A DNA stretch of 64,000 nt. Origin: Pterobdella sp. o SKG-2022. Lineage: Eukaryota; Annelida; Clitellata; Hirudinida; Piscicolidae. Shown piece after piece: positions 42,150-55,100 of this stretch (within the stretch, counting starts at the first letter, position 1; each line of letters opens with the position of its first letter). The notes below the pieces were generated by a model, which made no database searches, had not been told where the DNA came from, and saw only the letters and a program-made list of their open reading frames with translations. A program made the position numbers and the translations under genes. The stretch is taken from the NCBI GenBank assembly GCA_964035795.1, contig OZ038323.1, positions 6,744,217 to 6,808,216 on the forward strand, written 5' to 3'.

Positions 42150-43170
42150 TCACCTTATCTCCCAAATCAAACATTAGGAGAAGTTGAGCTATTGTCTATT
42201 TGATTGAATCAGGTTTCCATGCCGGTAACTGATGTTGTGGAAAAGAGAAGCAGTCTTTATTGACTTTGTGGCAATGAGGAGAGACAGATAAACCGCTTTG
42301 GCTCTAATTGATCTGCTTTCATGGTTCAGCTACTTTGCATTTAGCAAGAAAAACTAATTTTGGGGTTTGAAGCTGGTTTCAAATTTTTTAGTGTAAGCTT
42401 GGAGACTAAATATATCTGTTTTTGAGTTTTTACTAAAAAAGTGGACTAGAAACAACAACAACGTGATTGACAATTAGTAGGTAGATAAAAGTAAGAAACT
42501 GACCAAAACCGTGGCCAAGTGAATAGCCATTAAAAAGAATACTTTTCTGGGTCTGATAAATATTGACAGAACTCGGCGGATTCATATAGAATAAAGGAAC
42601 CAAACTGCGAAAACGGGTTTGAATTGGAAAGAGCAGGTCACCCTAAGTCGGTAATGCCGTAGCTATTACCAGGAACTGGAATATTGGTTAATTGAAACAA
42701 ACAGCGTTTCTGATATGATCTGCAGAAATTTATAAGTGAAGAAACGGCCCAACATGTGAGTTACCTTTGATCCAGAAGGCATCATTTTCCTAAAGATCCC
42801 TCACCACCAGACACTTCGACATCCAATCTTTTCTTTCTTTGACTTTATGGGAAAGATAGCCAACATTAAAATAACAAACCCTTTTACCTAACGACACTTT
42901 TATGTTGCACCAACATGTGAGAGAAAACGATTGTAGTGTTATCATCATCATCATCATCAGAGAGAGCCCAACTTCTCGTGGTGCCGAGTGTGCACTCCAA
43001 CACGAGTATCAACGAGGCTTTAAACCACATTAGCTTCCAGCCACAAAACATTCCAATGTCGGAAGAGTCTTTGGAAGTTAGCGCTAAGCAATAACAGCAA
43101 CAGCGACAACAAAGACATAAACAGCAACAACAACAATCATCATCATAACTATAACTGCAAAGATATATTG
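42150..43170. other. G+C-elevated non-coding island between Ubx and Dfd
   Basis: About 1 kb with a clearly higher G+C content and complexity than its surroundings. It contains words such as CACCCTAAGTCGGTAATGCC, a (ATC)n run near 42941-42958 and an imperfect CAA/CAG tract at about 43090-43135. Both strands are broken by stops, except for short stretches produced by the repeats; a CAA/CAG reading in the glutamine frame is stopped at CAA-TAA. It could be a conserved enhancer, a non-coding exon or the eroded remains of a gene in the place of Antp/Scr. The sequence alone does not decide. Confidence 0.4.
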
Positions 43171-45039
43171 ACATAAATACTTAAAACTTGTAAAACTGAA
43201 AATTAAAATGAAGAAATAAGTTTCTCTGAAATTTCGTTTATGAATTCTTCTCAAAATGCCATTTTTTGTTTGAGAGGGAAAAATTAAGTTTAATGCCAGA
43301 TATCAGAGTTATAATTTCATCAAATTAAATTTTTAGTTCACATTTACTAAATTAAGTTGAAATTTTTACAAAACAACACGATGTTTTCACTTATAATCGA
43401 AAATTCAATTTCTCCATACAGGGCTGTTTGCAAAAGTTGAAGAAGGTCCTGCAAAGGTGGACCCATAAGGTAGCTATAGAGAGTGATCTCGGATGAAAAA
43501 GGATTGCATTCATTGGAAATCTTCCTTATAACCGAGTTTTGATTCGAACACGTCTTCTTGTAACGTATCATAATTAGAAAGATCAAAAATAGTATGAGAT
43601 GTTTAAGACAGTAATAAACTACAGAAAATAAACTTTAAATTTATCACAATAAATTTCACTTGCAAAAAAGATATTTTAAGAATGATCTCATTAGTCAATT
43701 TTCTCAAATTATTTGGTAATTTAATTATTATATGAATCATAAATTCTTCTTTATATATAAATTTTAAAAAAATTTCATCTTTGGTCATAATATAAGCGCA
43801 AAAATTTTGCTCGAGAAATAGATTTAATTAATTCTAAGGTGGATTTCAAAGTTCATTTTATCAATTTTTATTAAAATGGCATATATAAGTATAATGATAG
43901 AATTTGATAAATAATCCAACTCTATTATATAAGTATATAACTATATGATATAAATTAAATAAAAAATATAATGGTATTTTATTTTGGAATTTAATGAAAA
44001 ACAAGTTGAAATATACCACGATAAGGTTACTCAAATATAAGAATTTTATATAAAATATCAAACTGGGGACAGAATTTCACATTGAAAATTATTTAAAATT
44101 ATATTATTAAAAACACTTGACAAAAGACAATTCAAAAGCATAAATAAAGACAGTTTTTACCTTTGATCAAATTGTCTTTATGGAAACAATGATACCATTA
44201 TAGCTTCAAAAGAAGAACTTTAAAGATAAATAACCTTTTTCTACATTAGCTTTTTATTTAAAAGGACTTAAGGGGCTTAAATTTGCTACGTTTGTGCATC
44301 AAGATGACATCAGGGCGTGAAAAGAAAGATTATTATATATAGTTATTAACATTTTCAATCTAAAATAATTCAATGGTATATTTAATTCATAGAATTAGTT
44401 TTTAATAAAATTTGCTCAACTAAGTTTGAATAAATTTTTTATATTTATTTTCAAATTAATTTCTTGAATGTAGTTTCTAAGTATAAAAAAAGAAATAAAT
44501 TAAAACAATTGTAAAATTTATTGATCAAGCTCTATTGTCAAGTCTAATTGTTTTTCATAGTTTCAAGAAGGGCTTTTTGGCAACTTTGTTAATTTTTTTC
44601 CGACAAGAATATATTGTTTCTCAAGTCGGTTGTTTTGTCATGAATTTTTCTTTCAATTACACTCTCCATTAGTTTGTGAATAAAGGTCTACTCATTAACT
44701 ATTGAAAAATTTTTGAATTTACTGTTCAATTCAAAGAAAACTCATTTAGAATGATAAAAAATGAAATTCTAAATGGTTAATATTATTTAATTCAGATGTT
44801 ACCTTTATTTTTTTGGAAAAATGCTGATAATTTAATGTTTCAAGAAAAAAATAATTTTACGTTAGTCCTTTCCCATTGATGATAAAAATATATAAACCAT
44901 AGTTAGTTTTTTATCATTAAAAAGCAATAATTACAAATAATACATTTGAAAAATATATATTTAATTAATTTCTTAATTGTTACAGTTTTATTCAGATTAA
45001 ACTTTTATGATAGTATTTAAACAAAAGCGCAATGATATG
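43171..45039. other. Gene-free A+T-rich DNA
   Basis: Very A+T-rich sequence without recognisable genes; the several short minus-strand frames encode Ile/Leu/Phe-rich peptides typical of chance openings. Confidence 0.5.
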
Positions 45040-45540
45040 ACTTCATAATGAATAAAAGGGATAAGAATGAAAGCATGCAATCAATAGAGGATAATGAGCG
45101 TTCAGTAGCACAGCAGGAGAGCGACTTAAGTGTCATGATTGAATTGGATTCTATTTAGAGTTGCCTTTTGAGCGTCTTTTGTCACCAAGTGATTAAGGGC
45201 TTGGTGAAAGGTTCAAAATAAACATCAAATAAAACGCCTCGTCCATTACAGGCAATAAGGCCGCTATTAAAAGCACCTAAAAAACTGTTTGATCTTGTGT
45301 CTTTGATCAATTGAAGTTGTAGGAAAAAATTTCAAAAAACTACAAAAAATATAAACATAAATGAGCAACGGCGTTGGACTCACATTTACACACCCCTCAT
45401 GATTGATGTGTTTTTAAAGCGAGTGATATATATTGCTTAACGAATGGCCGATCATGTGTGAACGGTGTATGTATAAAGGTACATATAATGATATGTAGGC
45501 TCTTATCGTTATAGTTTACTATGTTCATATAACATTGCTT
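45040..45540 (+). promoter_or_regulatory. Candidate Dfd upstream regulatory block
   Basis: A stretch of higher complexity and G+C starting about 1.1 kb before the Dfd start codon. It holds TGATTGATGT at 45400-45409, a match to the Exd-Hox consensus TGATNNATNN and identical to ten bases upstream of Ubx at 26693, as well as related words (CAATCAAT, TGATTGAATT, TGATTAAGG). Dfd genes are known to autoregulate through Exd-Hox sites; that this block does so is inference. Confidence 0.35.
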
Positions 45541-46113
45541 CTATACATTGTAGAGAAGACGGGATATTTAAAGTTGACAGAGTAAGTCAGAGACTTTGAG
45601 CACTGTTTTTTGATCGTTTAAGATGTACTTTAAGCTTTAATCTTTTCGTTGTTATAGATTAAGATTTAATTAAGTGTGTAAAAATCTAAAATATTCAGAA
45701 CATATAGTTAGGCATTAAAACTCTCGATGGAGACATTATTTTTAAATACTACCCATTGTTTTCTATAATCGTTTCTCAGTGCATCAAGATTGTATCTTGA
45801 TGTAACGTGTTTCATTTGTTTAAATATTCAAGCCCGTAGTTAATTAAATTTTCATGAACTGATCACTTTTTGAGTACTCTTTTACAACTACGTCAGAAAA
45901 GTACATCGAATTCAACCTTCATTTCTACAGAAAAAGTCTAGTCAAAAGAATAGCAACGTTCTCAACTGAAGATGATACATATTGAAGTGCACGTTCAATA
46001 ATTAATTTTACATAAATAAACAATGATCTCAATATTGATAAGTTTTTTTTACATCGAAGTGAATAAAGCTATAATGACACCTAACATCTGAGCTTAATCG
46101 ATAACTTGATGAA

Positions 46114-46900
46114 ATGAGTGAATGTACCTACAACGAAGCTCATGCCACTTTGTTTGGCAACGATAAATTGAAAACACCACTTTCGAACGATGGAAACACC
46201 AATGCAAACAAATATTTTTTCGAATATTCTCAATACAGGAGTAACTTCTACCCAAACAATCAACATTATACTTCTTATGAGTATAACCTACCAGCTCACC
46301 ATCCTTCGTACTATTACAATACATCTCATAATCCTCATCAAACAAAAACCGATGGATATCCAACTTATCAAGCCACCTACGAAGAAGAGAGGTCAGGGGA
46401 GGAGGATTATCTGCATCAACATTACGAACAACAAAACCAACAACATTATCTTCAACAAAAACAACAACTTTTTCTCACAAAATATTTCAACTTCAGACAA
46501 GAAAATTATCCTTTTAAAAACTTCGATTTTTTTCCACACATAAGTCCCAACGCTTCTTTGCCAGATATTCAATTTTGTCCATTAAAAGAAACTCCAACTT
46601 CTTCTCCATTGTTCAAGCAATCACAATGTTCCGAAGAACAACAGAAACCGGTTGAAATCTCAAAACAACAAAAAACATATTTTGGCAAGGATGTGATACC
46701 TGAGACGTGTCATTCTTTCACACGCGAGGCTTTTTCAGAAAATGGAAGCGATAATCATGAAAACGAATGTTCCAATGCTGATTCTTGCACGTCACCCACT
46801 TCCGCTTGCACTTTCAAACAGCCTTGCTCGAACAATACCATCTACAGTTCAACAAATCCTGTCATTTACCCTTGGATGAAACTCAATTCCTCTCAAAACG
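46114..46900 (+). CDS. Dfd: Deformed/Hox4-type Hox protein, exon 1 (N-terminal region and YPWM)
   Basis: First coding exon of a 386-residue Hox protein; the CDS joins 46114-46900, 49209-49365 and 49446-49662. The protein would be a nuclear DNA-binding regulator of gnathal/anterior segment identity. Residues 1-262 are low complexity, rich in Tyr, Asn, His and Gln (a Gln/His run around residues 107-125), and end with VIYPWMKLNSSQN; the YPWM hexapeptide is at 252-255. The start ATG (GAAATGAGT) is the first in the frame. The donor chosen is ACG|GTGACT (phase 1). A second in-frame, same-phase donor AAAG|GTTTAT, 27 bases downstream (exon end 46927), would add nine residues (GDSFWGLYK); the frame stays open to 46962. 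N-terminal conservation with other Dfd proteins is poor; the identity rests on exons 2-3. Confidence 0.85.
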
Positions 46901-49208
46901 GTGACTCATTTTGGGGGTTATACAAAGGTTTATGCGCTTTTCATAGGGTTTATGTAAAATAACCTGGAAAAAAAAGTATTGAATAAGCAAAAAAATTAAA
47001 GCTTTTCGATATAGAATTATGCAAATTTTCATATGATTTTGAATCGCAGAAATTTATTTGAAGTTTGAACAAAAGCAAGTGCATGCTGGAAAACAATGCG
47101 GTTAAAACAATTGAATTGTCAAATCATTGTTGAATGACTTAAATGACGTTTTTGAAAACTTTTACTTCAGGAAAAGATTAAAAAGAACGCATCATGGATC
47201 CATCATTTTGTGGCACAAACATTGTCTGTTGAATTATTGCATAATAGTTAAAATGAAAAATCAATATTGTGAGTGATATTATGTGGAAAAAGTTGAAGCA
47301 AATACCTAATATTCCGAAAGTAAAGTCAAAATGCCATATCTGTACCACAGCTGAATAAACAATAGGCCCTCATTATGTATTTCTTTAGTATTTCTGTAAG
47401 AAATATGAAGAAATAAACCAATTAGCTCGATAAATTCAAACTTAATTGATCAATAGAAACCAAAAAAGATACAATAAAAAGTAGGACTTTTTTATGAAAT
47501 TTTCAACACAAAATGGGTTTTAAAAATTTCAGTGGCTAGATGGAAGACTTAAAACTAGCATGCCGATTGTGAATGTAATCTGAATGTTCTTTGTTTCATA
47601 TGCAGTGTAGACTCAATATGATTCAATGGATCATAATTGAATGTGTAAAGACCGCTTTTTCATAAGAAATAGCCTTACGCGTTCATTAGAGCAAACACTG
47701 AAGCAATCAAGTTTTGCTTTCATAGTTTGCAATTGAACTATAACCAACTAATTGAACTATAACCAACTAATCATTAATAATTAAACAATTGTAAAGATTT
47801 TTTTAAAATATATTAATAACTTAAAGAATGAATGAGCAGGTATTGAGAAATTTACTAAAGCTTATATAATACATTAGAATAGAGTATGATTGTTGTGTAA
47901 ATTATTTCAAAGGGTATTATAATAAGTTGATCAGCTGCGGGCAATACTTTATTTCCTGAAGACTTATGCTATTGGTTTCAAAAGATGTTTGCGTGTGCGT
48001 GTGTCTATTTGAAGATTAGCGTGAGTACTACTGGTCTCTAAAGAGGATATTGAAAATTATATAGCAGGAATGCATTTTGAAATAATTTCATGAAAATTAA
48101 ATTCACGATGTTGTTAGTATTTTTTTGTGAAGTTCTTTTTAAAAATGTACGAGCAGATGGTGGCATTTTGTATTGAAGACAAGGAGGCGAATAGACGTAG
48201 TGAAGGATGGTGGGGCGGTGAATGAATAGATGTGTGGATGGTGTCATCAAGATATTTCTGCATTTCAATTTGTCCATGAATAATTTTCAAAAACTAGATT
48301 GCTAAAATAATATTTATCAAAAAATATTTGAATAGATCAAATTTAACTTGTAAACATTGCAATTTAAAAAAAAGATCAACTATGACTACGGGTGTTTTAT
48401 TCGAAAAAATTTGTCGTATAATTCAGAATTTAATTTGTATGTGTCGTCTATAGGAATATTTTGTTAATCTAGTTAGTTCTAATCTCTTACAGCCTCTCTC
48501 AAGTATCAATATTGGCTTAGAGTCTTTGTTTTCTATACATATCATAGAACACTAGGCATAATGTATGAAGAACTCAATATGAGATTTTATAGTAAGCTTT
48601 TTGTATTAATACATAATTTAAAAATAATATATTGCAAAATCTGCTATATTTATGTTTAATTTTTTATGAAATAATATTACTGATTTCACAATTTTTGAAC
48701 TGATAACTTTCTGTGTAAAGTGTTCTGATAGAGAAAAATTTTCAATGAGCTGTTGAAACAAAATTTAAAAAATTTTTGTGTATTTGATTTTTATGCTTTT
48801 AACCACCACCAAATGATGAGGCTTAGAGTGACACTAATTTTTTTCTAGAAGCTTTCACTTAAATGTATTATAAACTTCATAACTAATTTTCATCACTATG
48901 TCGTCAGCTGATGTAGGCAGAATATTTAAATTTTATTACAAAATGTTACGTGAAGTCTAAAAGAGGGTTTTCTTTTACAGTTGAGAGAGCCAAAATAAAA
49001 ATTTTTAATATTTAGATAATTTTTTCAAAAGTATTCAGTATGAATTTTGAAGTATTTCATTAAAGGTTTTTGATTCCTAAATCAAATAAATCGATTTTTC
49101 AAAGGTGAAGTGAAATTTTGATTTTTTATCCAGATTTTAAATGTTATCTAAATACTATCTTTCTAAATATCATATAACTATCAAATTATACGAATTATTA
49201 TTATACAG
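46901..49208 (+). other. Dfd: Dfd intron 1
   Basis: About 2.3 kb, phase 1, between the YPWM and the homeodomain. Acceptor TATACAG at 49202-49208 (a second AG two bases on, 49210, would change phase). It carries a 19-base direct tandem duplication at 47732-47769 and a G/purine-rich patch at 48090-48260 that may be regulatory. No extra coding exon is recognised. Confidence 0.7.
47732..47769. repeat. Direct tandem duplication, 2 x 19 bases
   Basis: The unit ATTGAACTATAACCAACTA occurs twice head to tail without mismatch (47732-47750, 47751-47769) inside Dfd intron 1. It looks like a recent slippage duplication of no clear function. Confidence 0.9.
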
Positions 49209-49365
49209 AGATATCATATGGTCAGCAAGAAGTTGAAGGGTACACTAGAGAAACTGGTTACAACAATGAAAATTATTTTGAGTACAAGATTAATGATAAG
49301 AGAGCAAGAACTGCCTACACAAAATATCAAATACTTGAACTAGAAAAAGAATTCCATTTCAACAG
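49209..49365 (+). CDS. Dfd: Dfd exon 2: linker and homeodomain residues 1-24
   Basis: Encodes a Tyr/Glu-rich linker (residues 264-291, including [17 protein letters not shown]) and the homeodomain from residue 292. The arm and helix 1 read [19 protein letters not shown], then HFN and the first two bases of Arg24. RTAYT and QILELEKEF are characteristic of Dfd/Hox4 (Scr and Antp have QTLELEKEF). The exon ends inside codon 24 (AACAG|gtttgg), exactly as in the Ubx gene of this window. The linker of about 36 residues between YPWM and the homeodomain is much longer than in Ubx. Confidence 0.9.
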
Positions 49366-49662
<297 letters not shown>

Positions 49663-52015
49663 AATTATTACTGAAAATATTTTTTATTTATTTCATACAG
49701 TTTTTGGTTGAAGTAATATTAGATTATTTCATTGGGTATTTGAGTCAAAATTATTAAATTATTCAAGTGTCTTTAGATTGTGAAGCTTCGTGCCTTCGTC
49801 AGTTATAATATGTTTTTGAAAAGTGTAATTACTTTGAAAATTTGTATATTTAATTCTCTATATTTTCTCAGATTTTATGGTTGAATTTTCAGTCACTGCG
49901 TATTCTTTTAAATTTACCTTTATTCTATACGCTTTACGAGCACAATTTTCCAGTCACAATTTTCATTCCAGTTTGAAAAAATTCTATTTTGTGTTTGTGG
50001 AATAAACACCTAGCATGAAATTATTTCAATAAGCATAACTTTCAATCAAATCTGGAGAACTATTTAAAATTATGTTCAAAACAATAATGATTATCATATG
50101 AAGATTAATGACGACAATGTCATAAATGATCGTAAACTAATTAATGGCGTCAACTTTTATTGTGGCTTGTAAATTAATTAGGGCCCCATGCTTATAACTC
50201 TTCAAATCTTTTCAACCCATCTTTTGATATTTCAATTTTGATTTTTCCAATTTCTATTCGTTTGGTCAATTTTGAAAACTATTCAAAAGTTCAATTGAAA
50301 CCGAAGTATCAAAGAGTTTCAAAACAGCATTTATATTAGAAAATGACTTTGAAATTTAAACAAATAGTTTGCTTGGTGGTCATTATAAAAAATACGTGGC
50401 AAGTAATGGCAATCACATTCTAACTTCGCCAAGCATGGTTATATATAAAAAAAGAAAATTACTATTCGCAAAGATACTGTCTGATTTATAGCGTGACTCT
50501 GCAACGTCAATAAAATAGCGACTTAGTGTGGCAGGGTGGGCATGAGAGGGCTGAAGAATTCCTTGCCTCACTTTTGCACTGTATCATATAAATTAAATTG
50601 TTGGTTTTTTTCGAGATGAAATGCAATCCAGAAATTATTCTCTTATTGGACCTTCGTTTACGCAAGTTGGAAGTACTTTTTTTCAAAAAGAGGTTTTAGG
50701 GGCAAGCAAAACATGCAGACAAAGTGACAAAAATGCACACAAGCGTATAAAGTTATAATAGAACTATACATCTGTGAAATGGTGTATCGAAAAAGTAAAA
50801 TTACGTTATGTATTTTATGCCATCGAAGTAGTTTTAAGCTGTTTCAATGACCTCGAACGATTACAAATATCAATCGGTGGATATATTTCACATCAAAGTA
50901 ACTTAGGAGATTTATACTGCATCTAATGAGAATAGGTTTCAAGATGAATTTCAAAATTTTTCCATTTATTAGGAATAAAAACACGTAGATAGAATATAAA
51001 TGATATCAGAAAATATAAAGGACATCTTCTTGAGTTTTGGAACATTTTCAAGCACTTGCTTAATCTGCTTAAATGCCCCTTTCGCTTGGCTGCTTCTTTA
51101 GCACCGTCACAAGCCCTGAATACAATTGTTATTATAGTTTTGAATGAAATAATTGAAAGATCAATATTTGATATAAAAAAAGTGTAAAACCTGCTTGAGC
51201 TCTAATAAGATATCCAGTCTCTAGTGGGAAATCTGCTTGCAGTTTCAAATAATTCTAGTCACGCTTCGGAGCTAAATGGAGAAGAATAGGACGCTTTCGC
51301 GGTATTAAATCCACTAATCAATGGTAATAAAATATTTTAAAATTTAGTGGAAGTATTTTTCGATAATTTAATTTCGAGTCATAATTCATGAATAAATTAT
51401 TTAAATGAGTAAGAAAAAGATTGGCAACTGATTGGTTAGCGAACAACAGAGGGTTGGACTTACAACGTAACAAACTTACAGAAAGTAAAAATATCAAAAT
51501 AGTAATTTCAAATTTCGATAAACGAGTTAAAAAATCAATGCATTTAGTCATCCTGCAGATGGTGTGTATAAAGAACTTTATTGATATATCCACATAAACA
51601 AGAGGGTCATTTGGGAAATAAATTGATTTACACTGTAGCTCGACGTTTGAAGAGACGTACAATTTATTGTTAATTTGTATTGTATAATTTTGATTTAATA
51701 GCTTTATTGAAAGCTGAATGGAAAGCACAACAAAGATTGTAGATGTGTCGATCGGTCACATGAAAATGATATTAAATTAACATATGTTAATGAGGGAAGA
51801 ATAAATTTTGGTACCAAATATCATTTATTTTCAATAAAAATGTATATTAATGTGGAACAAGTGATGTGTAATACGGTTGAATTTTGAAGTGCCATCATCC
51901 GTACAATCCCATCAAAAGCATCTATTGATATAACTCAGTTGAAATTTTATGCCTTTTCAATATCAAAACTCATTTAAGTATCAAACGTTAATTCCCGTTA
52001 AGTTGAATGTTGTAT
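49663..52015. other. Dfd 3' flank: no gene recognised
   Basis: A candidate Dfd polyadenylation signal AATAAA lies at 50001-50006. A minus-strand frame of 136 codons at 51318-51728 has no recognisable features. G+C-richer patches occur near 50500-50590 and 51040-51120. In an ancestral cluster Hox3/zen would be expected in this area; no homeobox is seen. Confidence 0.5.
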
Positions 52016-52103
52016 CAAATTCTTCACGATTCCTGTAGGTCTGAGCTTCTGTCGTACCACACTCAAACACAAGCCCAACTCTACAGGGCCCTCAAAGAAT
52101 TTG
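52016..52103 (+). ncRNA. mir-993: mir-993-like microRNA precursor hairpin (mir-10 superfamily)
   Basis: An 88-base hairpin: a 9-bp perfect basal stem (CAAATTCTT with AAGAATTTG), a loosely paired 7x7 zone, then a duplex in which CCTGTAG (52032-52038) pairs with CTACAGG (52081-52087) and GCTT with AAGC, and a terminal loop. The 5' arm TCCTGTAGGTCTGAGCTT resembles miR-10/miR-993-5p, and the 3' arm CAAGCCCAACTCTACAGG resembles miR-993-3p (both families recalled from knowledge, not searched). CTCTACAGG and the GCTT/AAGC pairing favour mir-993 over mir-10. The seeds of both arms differ at a few bases from those of insects, so target specificity may have shifted. mir-993 is a known resident of the anterior Hox cluster of arthropods, which fits the position between Dfd and lab. 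Confidence 0.72.
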
Positions 52104-55100
52104 TTCCTGCCCCGTAAGTCGCTACCATATAACAAAGACAATGCGTGAAATTGTAAGTTTATATGCTACAGCAACGTTTTCAACTACTACTCTGACATGA
52201 AACTGAAAATATACGTAAGTTTACAAAGTAAAAATAATTGAAATATGGAACTAAAATATTCTGCAACTCCCAAATGTCTGATGATTAAATATTTATCCAA
52301 TTTTATGTTTATCGTCATGCAAAATGCAATTTTAAATAATAAAAAAACCATTTGAAAATAAATACATAAATTGTGTAATGATAGCGAAAAACGAGCGATA
52401 AAGCAACAATGAATTTATCTACCAAATTCAACACCAGCTGGAACTAACTAAAGTACTATCATGTGGTCCTTATGTTCATAACTAATTAAGTTAACATATA
52501 TTACAATTTAATTTGATATAAATTAACGGTTGATTACATAAAAGTTATTGATGACTAACATTCGCACTATTGAATCTAAAGCTAAACATACCGCTTAAAC
52601 CCTTAGTTTATTATCCTATAAATTGTGTATGATGTTAATTCATAATAGATAATAATTTTGAAAGTTTAAAAAAAGATTTTTATTTTTCCAAAGTTTATAC
52701 TTGTGCACCCAAGTATCATTATTTTTATTGACAAAATGATACAGTCATTCTGCTTACAAACTTTTTTCAAGCAAAACTGGATAGTTACCATGTTTACATA
52801 TAACATTTACTATTAACAATAATGGAAATAAATCTTTCAATTTTTGCGCGAGGTTGTTCTCACAAGCAGCAATAGCGTAGTCCATTGTTTTGATAGCTAT
52901 TATCGACTTGAACCAATATTAGCTCTTTTGCTTACATTTCATTCAATAAACACAGCTTTTATTTAAGCTTGCCTAGATTTTCAACGCAGAAGAACCACAC
53001 TTCATGATCAAAACTTTCAATTTAGCATTTGGGGTCTGTTCATTCTCAAAATCATACTGGCCTCGCACGTTTTCCACTGGACATCCTAACACATATTCAT
53101 AATTATAAGAGCATCTCACTTTACAAATGTATAAATGTCAGTGCATGCGATATACTTTTCAAGGATCAAAGTCAGTTAAACCAGTTACAGATATATGGAT
53201 TTGAGTGCATTTTTAGGCACCTCGCAACTATATAATACCTTGGCAGATCTTACAGAAGCTCCACAGACACCCAGAAAATTGATATCTTTTAAATGTTTCT
53301 AATTTATATGTTAGACTTATCAAGAAAACATAATAAAGAAAAAATCTTTTTATTTATATCAAAATTATTCTTTTTCTTTTTGTTCCATTTTATTTTTGAG
53401 GGTCAAAGAAAGGTCACTTTGTTTTGAAAAGACATAGACATAAACTGGAATTGATTCAAAAAGACATTAGAGATTGGTGAAAGTTATAGCGTGAAATGCT
53501 TTGAAATAAAGCAGTTTGAAAAAGTAAATTTGAGGATAAAACACTTGAGAAGACTAAACGGAAAGCAATGACAGGAAATAAAAAAGATAATCACGCACAA
53601 AAGCACATGATCAACACACACACATACACAACAGTATACGTGCAGTAGCGAAACAACAACCAAGCACGGCTTGTAGTAGCTAAGCTGTGTGCGTGTGCAT
53701 GTGCGTATAACGCAGTTGTTATGTGAAGTTGTGTTTTTGTAGTTGGGAGACGTGATTTTGTATTGTTGTTAGAAACATTCTCGAAGTTGGCTTAAGGATT
53801 ATACTTCATTCAAAAGTTTTAAAACCTTTTTAACAATCTGTTAAATTCAGTGATCAATTAAATCAACTCAACTTTTTCATTTTTCGACGCATCACTGTTG
53901 ACGTATGATTCATGAAACATCTTCCGAATTGCTTTTTTGTCGTAAAAAAATTTAATAACTTCTTATAGTTTAATAGCTATTTATAGGTGCACATATTTCT
54001 GTTTCGAAGTATCTTGAGAACCAGGCTGGGAAGCTCGTGTAGTCTATTGATTTTTTGGACCAAGTCTTCATATTCAATAAATTTGGAATGCAAAAAGGTT
54101 GCTTGTGTAATGCTTGTGATTTTATGTGTGCGTGGGATGATTATAACATACAACGTGTGGGTGGGTCGCCTTAAAGGCAAAAGCAAAATTAGAATTTTTT
54201 TCATTAAAAATAGAATCGTATGTTTTGATTTCAAAGTCATTTTATGAAATCAATATTTTTAAAGCGAAAAAGTTAGAATGTATGCTATATAAAGTTATTA
54301 CGAAAAAATTGAAACATTCATATTGATGGCAAAAATGAGAGTCTTAGTTTTCTAATTCTTGCAAAAAACCTTCGGAAATGTTTGATGGGCGAATAAGGGT
54401 CTTAAAGGTCGTTATAATGATACAAGCAAATTTGTAAAAGGTATAAAACTATTTCTGTTTCTCAAACTCAAGCAAATTGGCCATGTGGTAGTTATGTATG
54501 CAACAAATTCTTCAACACACCTACACTAGGGCGATTGATCAGGGCAATTAATATGTCGATAAATCAAACAAAAATCTATATCTAAATCCTACGTCTAAAT
54601 GCCTCCGATGAAGTATGACTCTTTAAGCATTGATTGCTAAATCTCAAAATTCTGTGTTTTTGTTGCATATAAATAAAGTTATGCAACGTGAGAAGGTATC
54701 GAGTATGTAAATATATCTGAATAGGGATTTGCTTTTTAATTAGATATTAAATTGAAACTTTTATTTATTCAAGTGGTATAAGTTTTCATGAATTTCAGTA
54801 AATGAGATAATAAAGTTTGTAATATATAGACTTATTTTTGTTTAGCCTATGTTTTGTATAGATAGGAAAGACGCTATGTTATTTACGATAGGAGCAGAGG
54901 GGAACTATGGAATTTCATTACAAAGGAAACGAGTTGAAAAGGAAGATGATTATAGTGCTTCAGAGTACAAGAAAAATTTATGCAAATGGTTTGTAAGGCT
55001 GCCTTTCAGATGTTTGCAATTTCGATAATTAATATAATAGTCAAAATTAGTATAGCTTTACTTTCTTTCATTTTTTTATATAATGGAAAGCTGTAGAGGT

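Noticed and set aside
42884..43174. Minus-strand 96-codon frame with Cys and Asp runs
   Set aside because: It is the antisense reading of the CAA/CAG and ATC repeats.
43536..43560. GTTCGAATC on the minus strand, as in a tRNA T-loop
   Set aside because: The flanking five bases cannot form a T-stem and no acceptor or anticodon stems are found.
51318..51728. Minus-strand frame of 136 codons in the Dfd-lab interval
   Set aside because: No recognisable domain, composition like the surrounding DNA, isolated; the length is only slightly above the chance maximum for this window.
53632..53641. CAGTATACGT, as in the 3' arm of the Hox microRNA iab-4
   Set aside because: No complementary arm; iab-4 lies between abd-A and Abd-B, the wrong part of the cluster.
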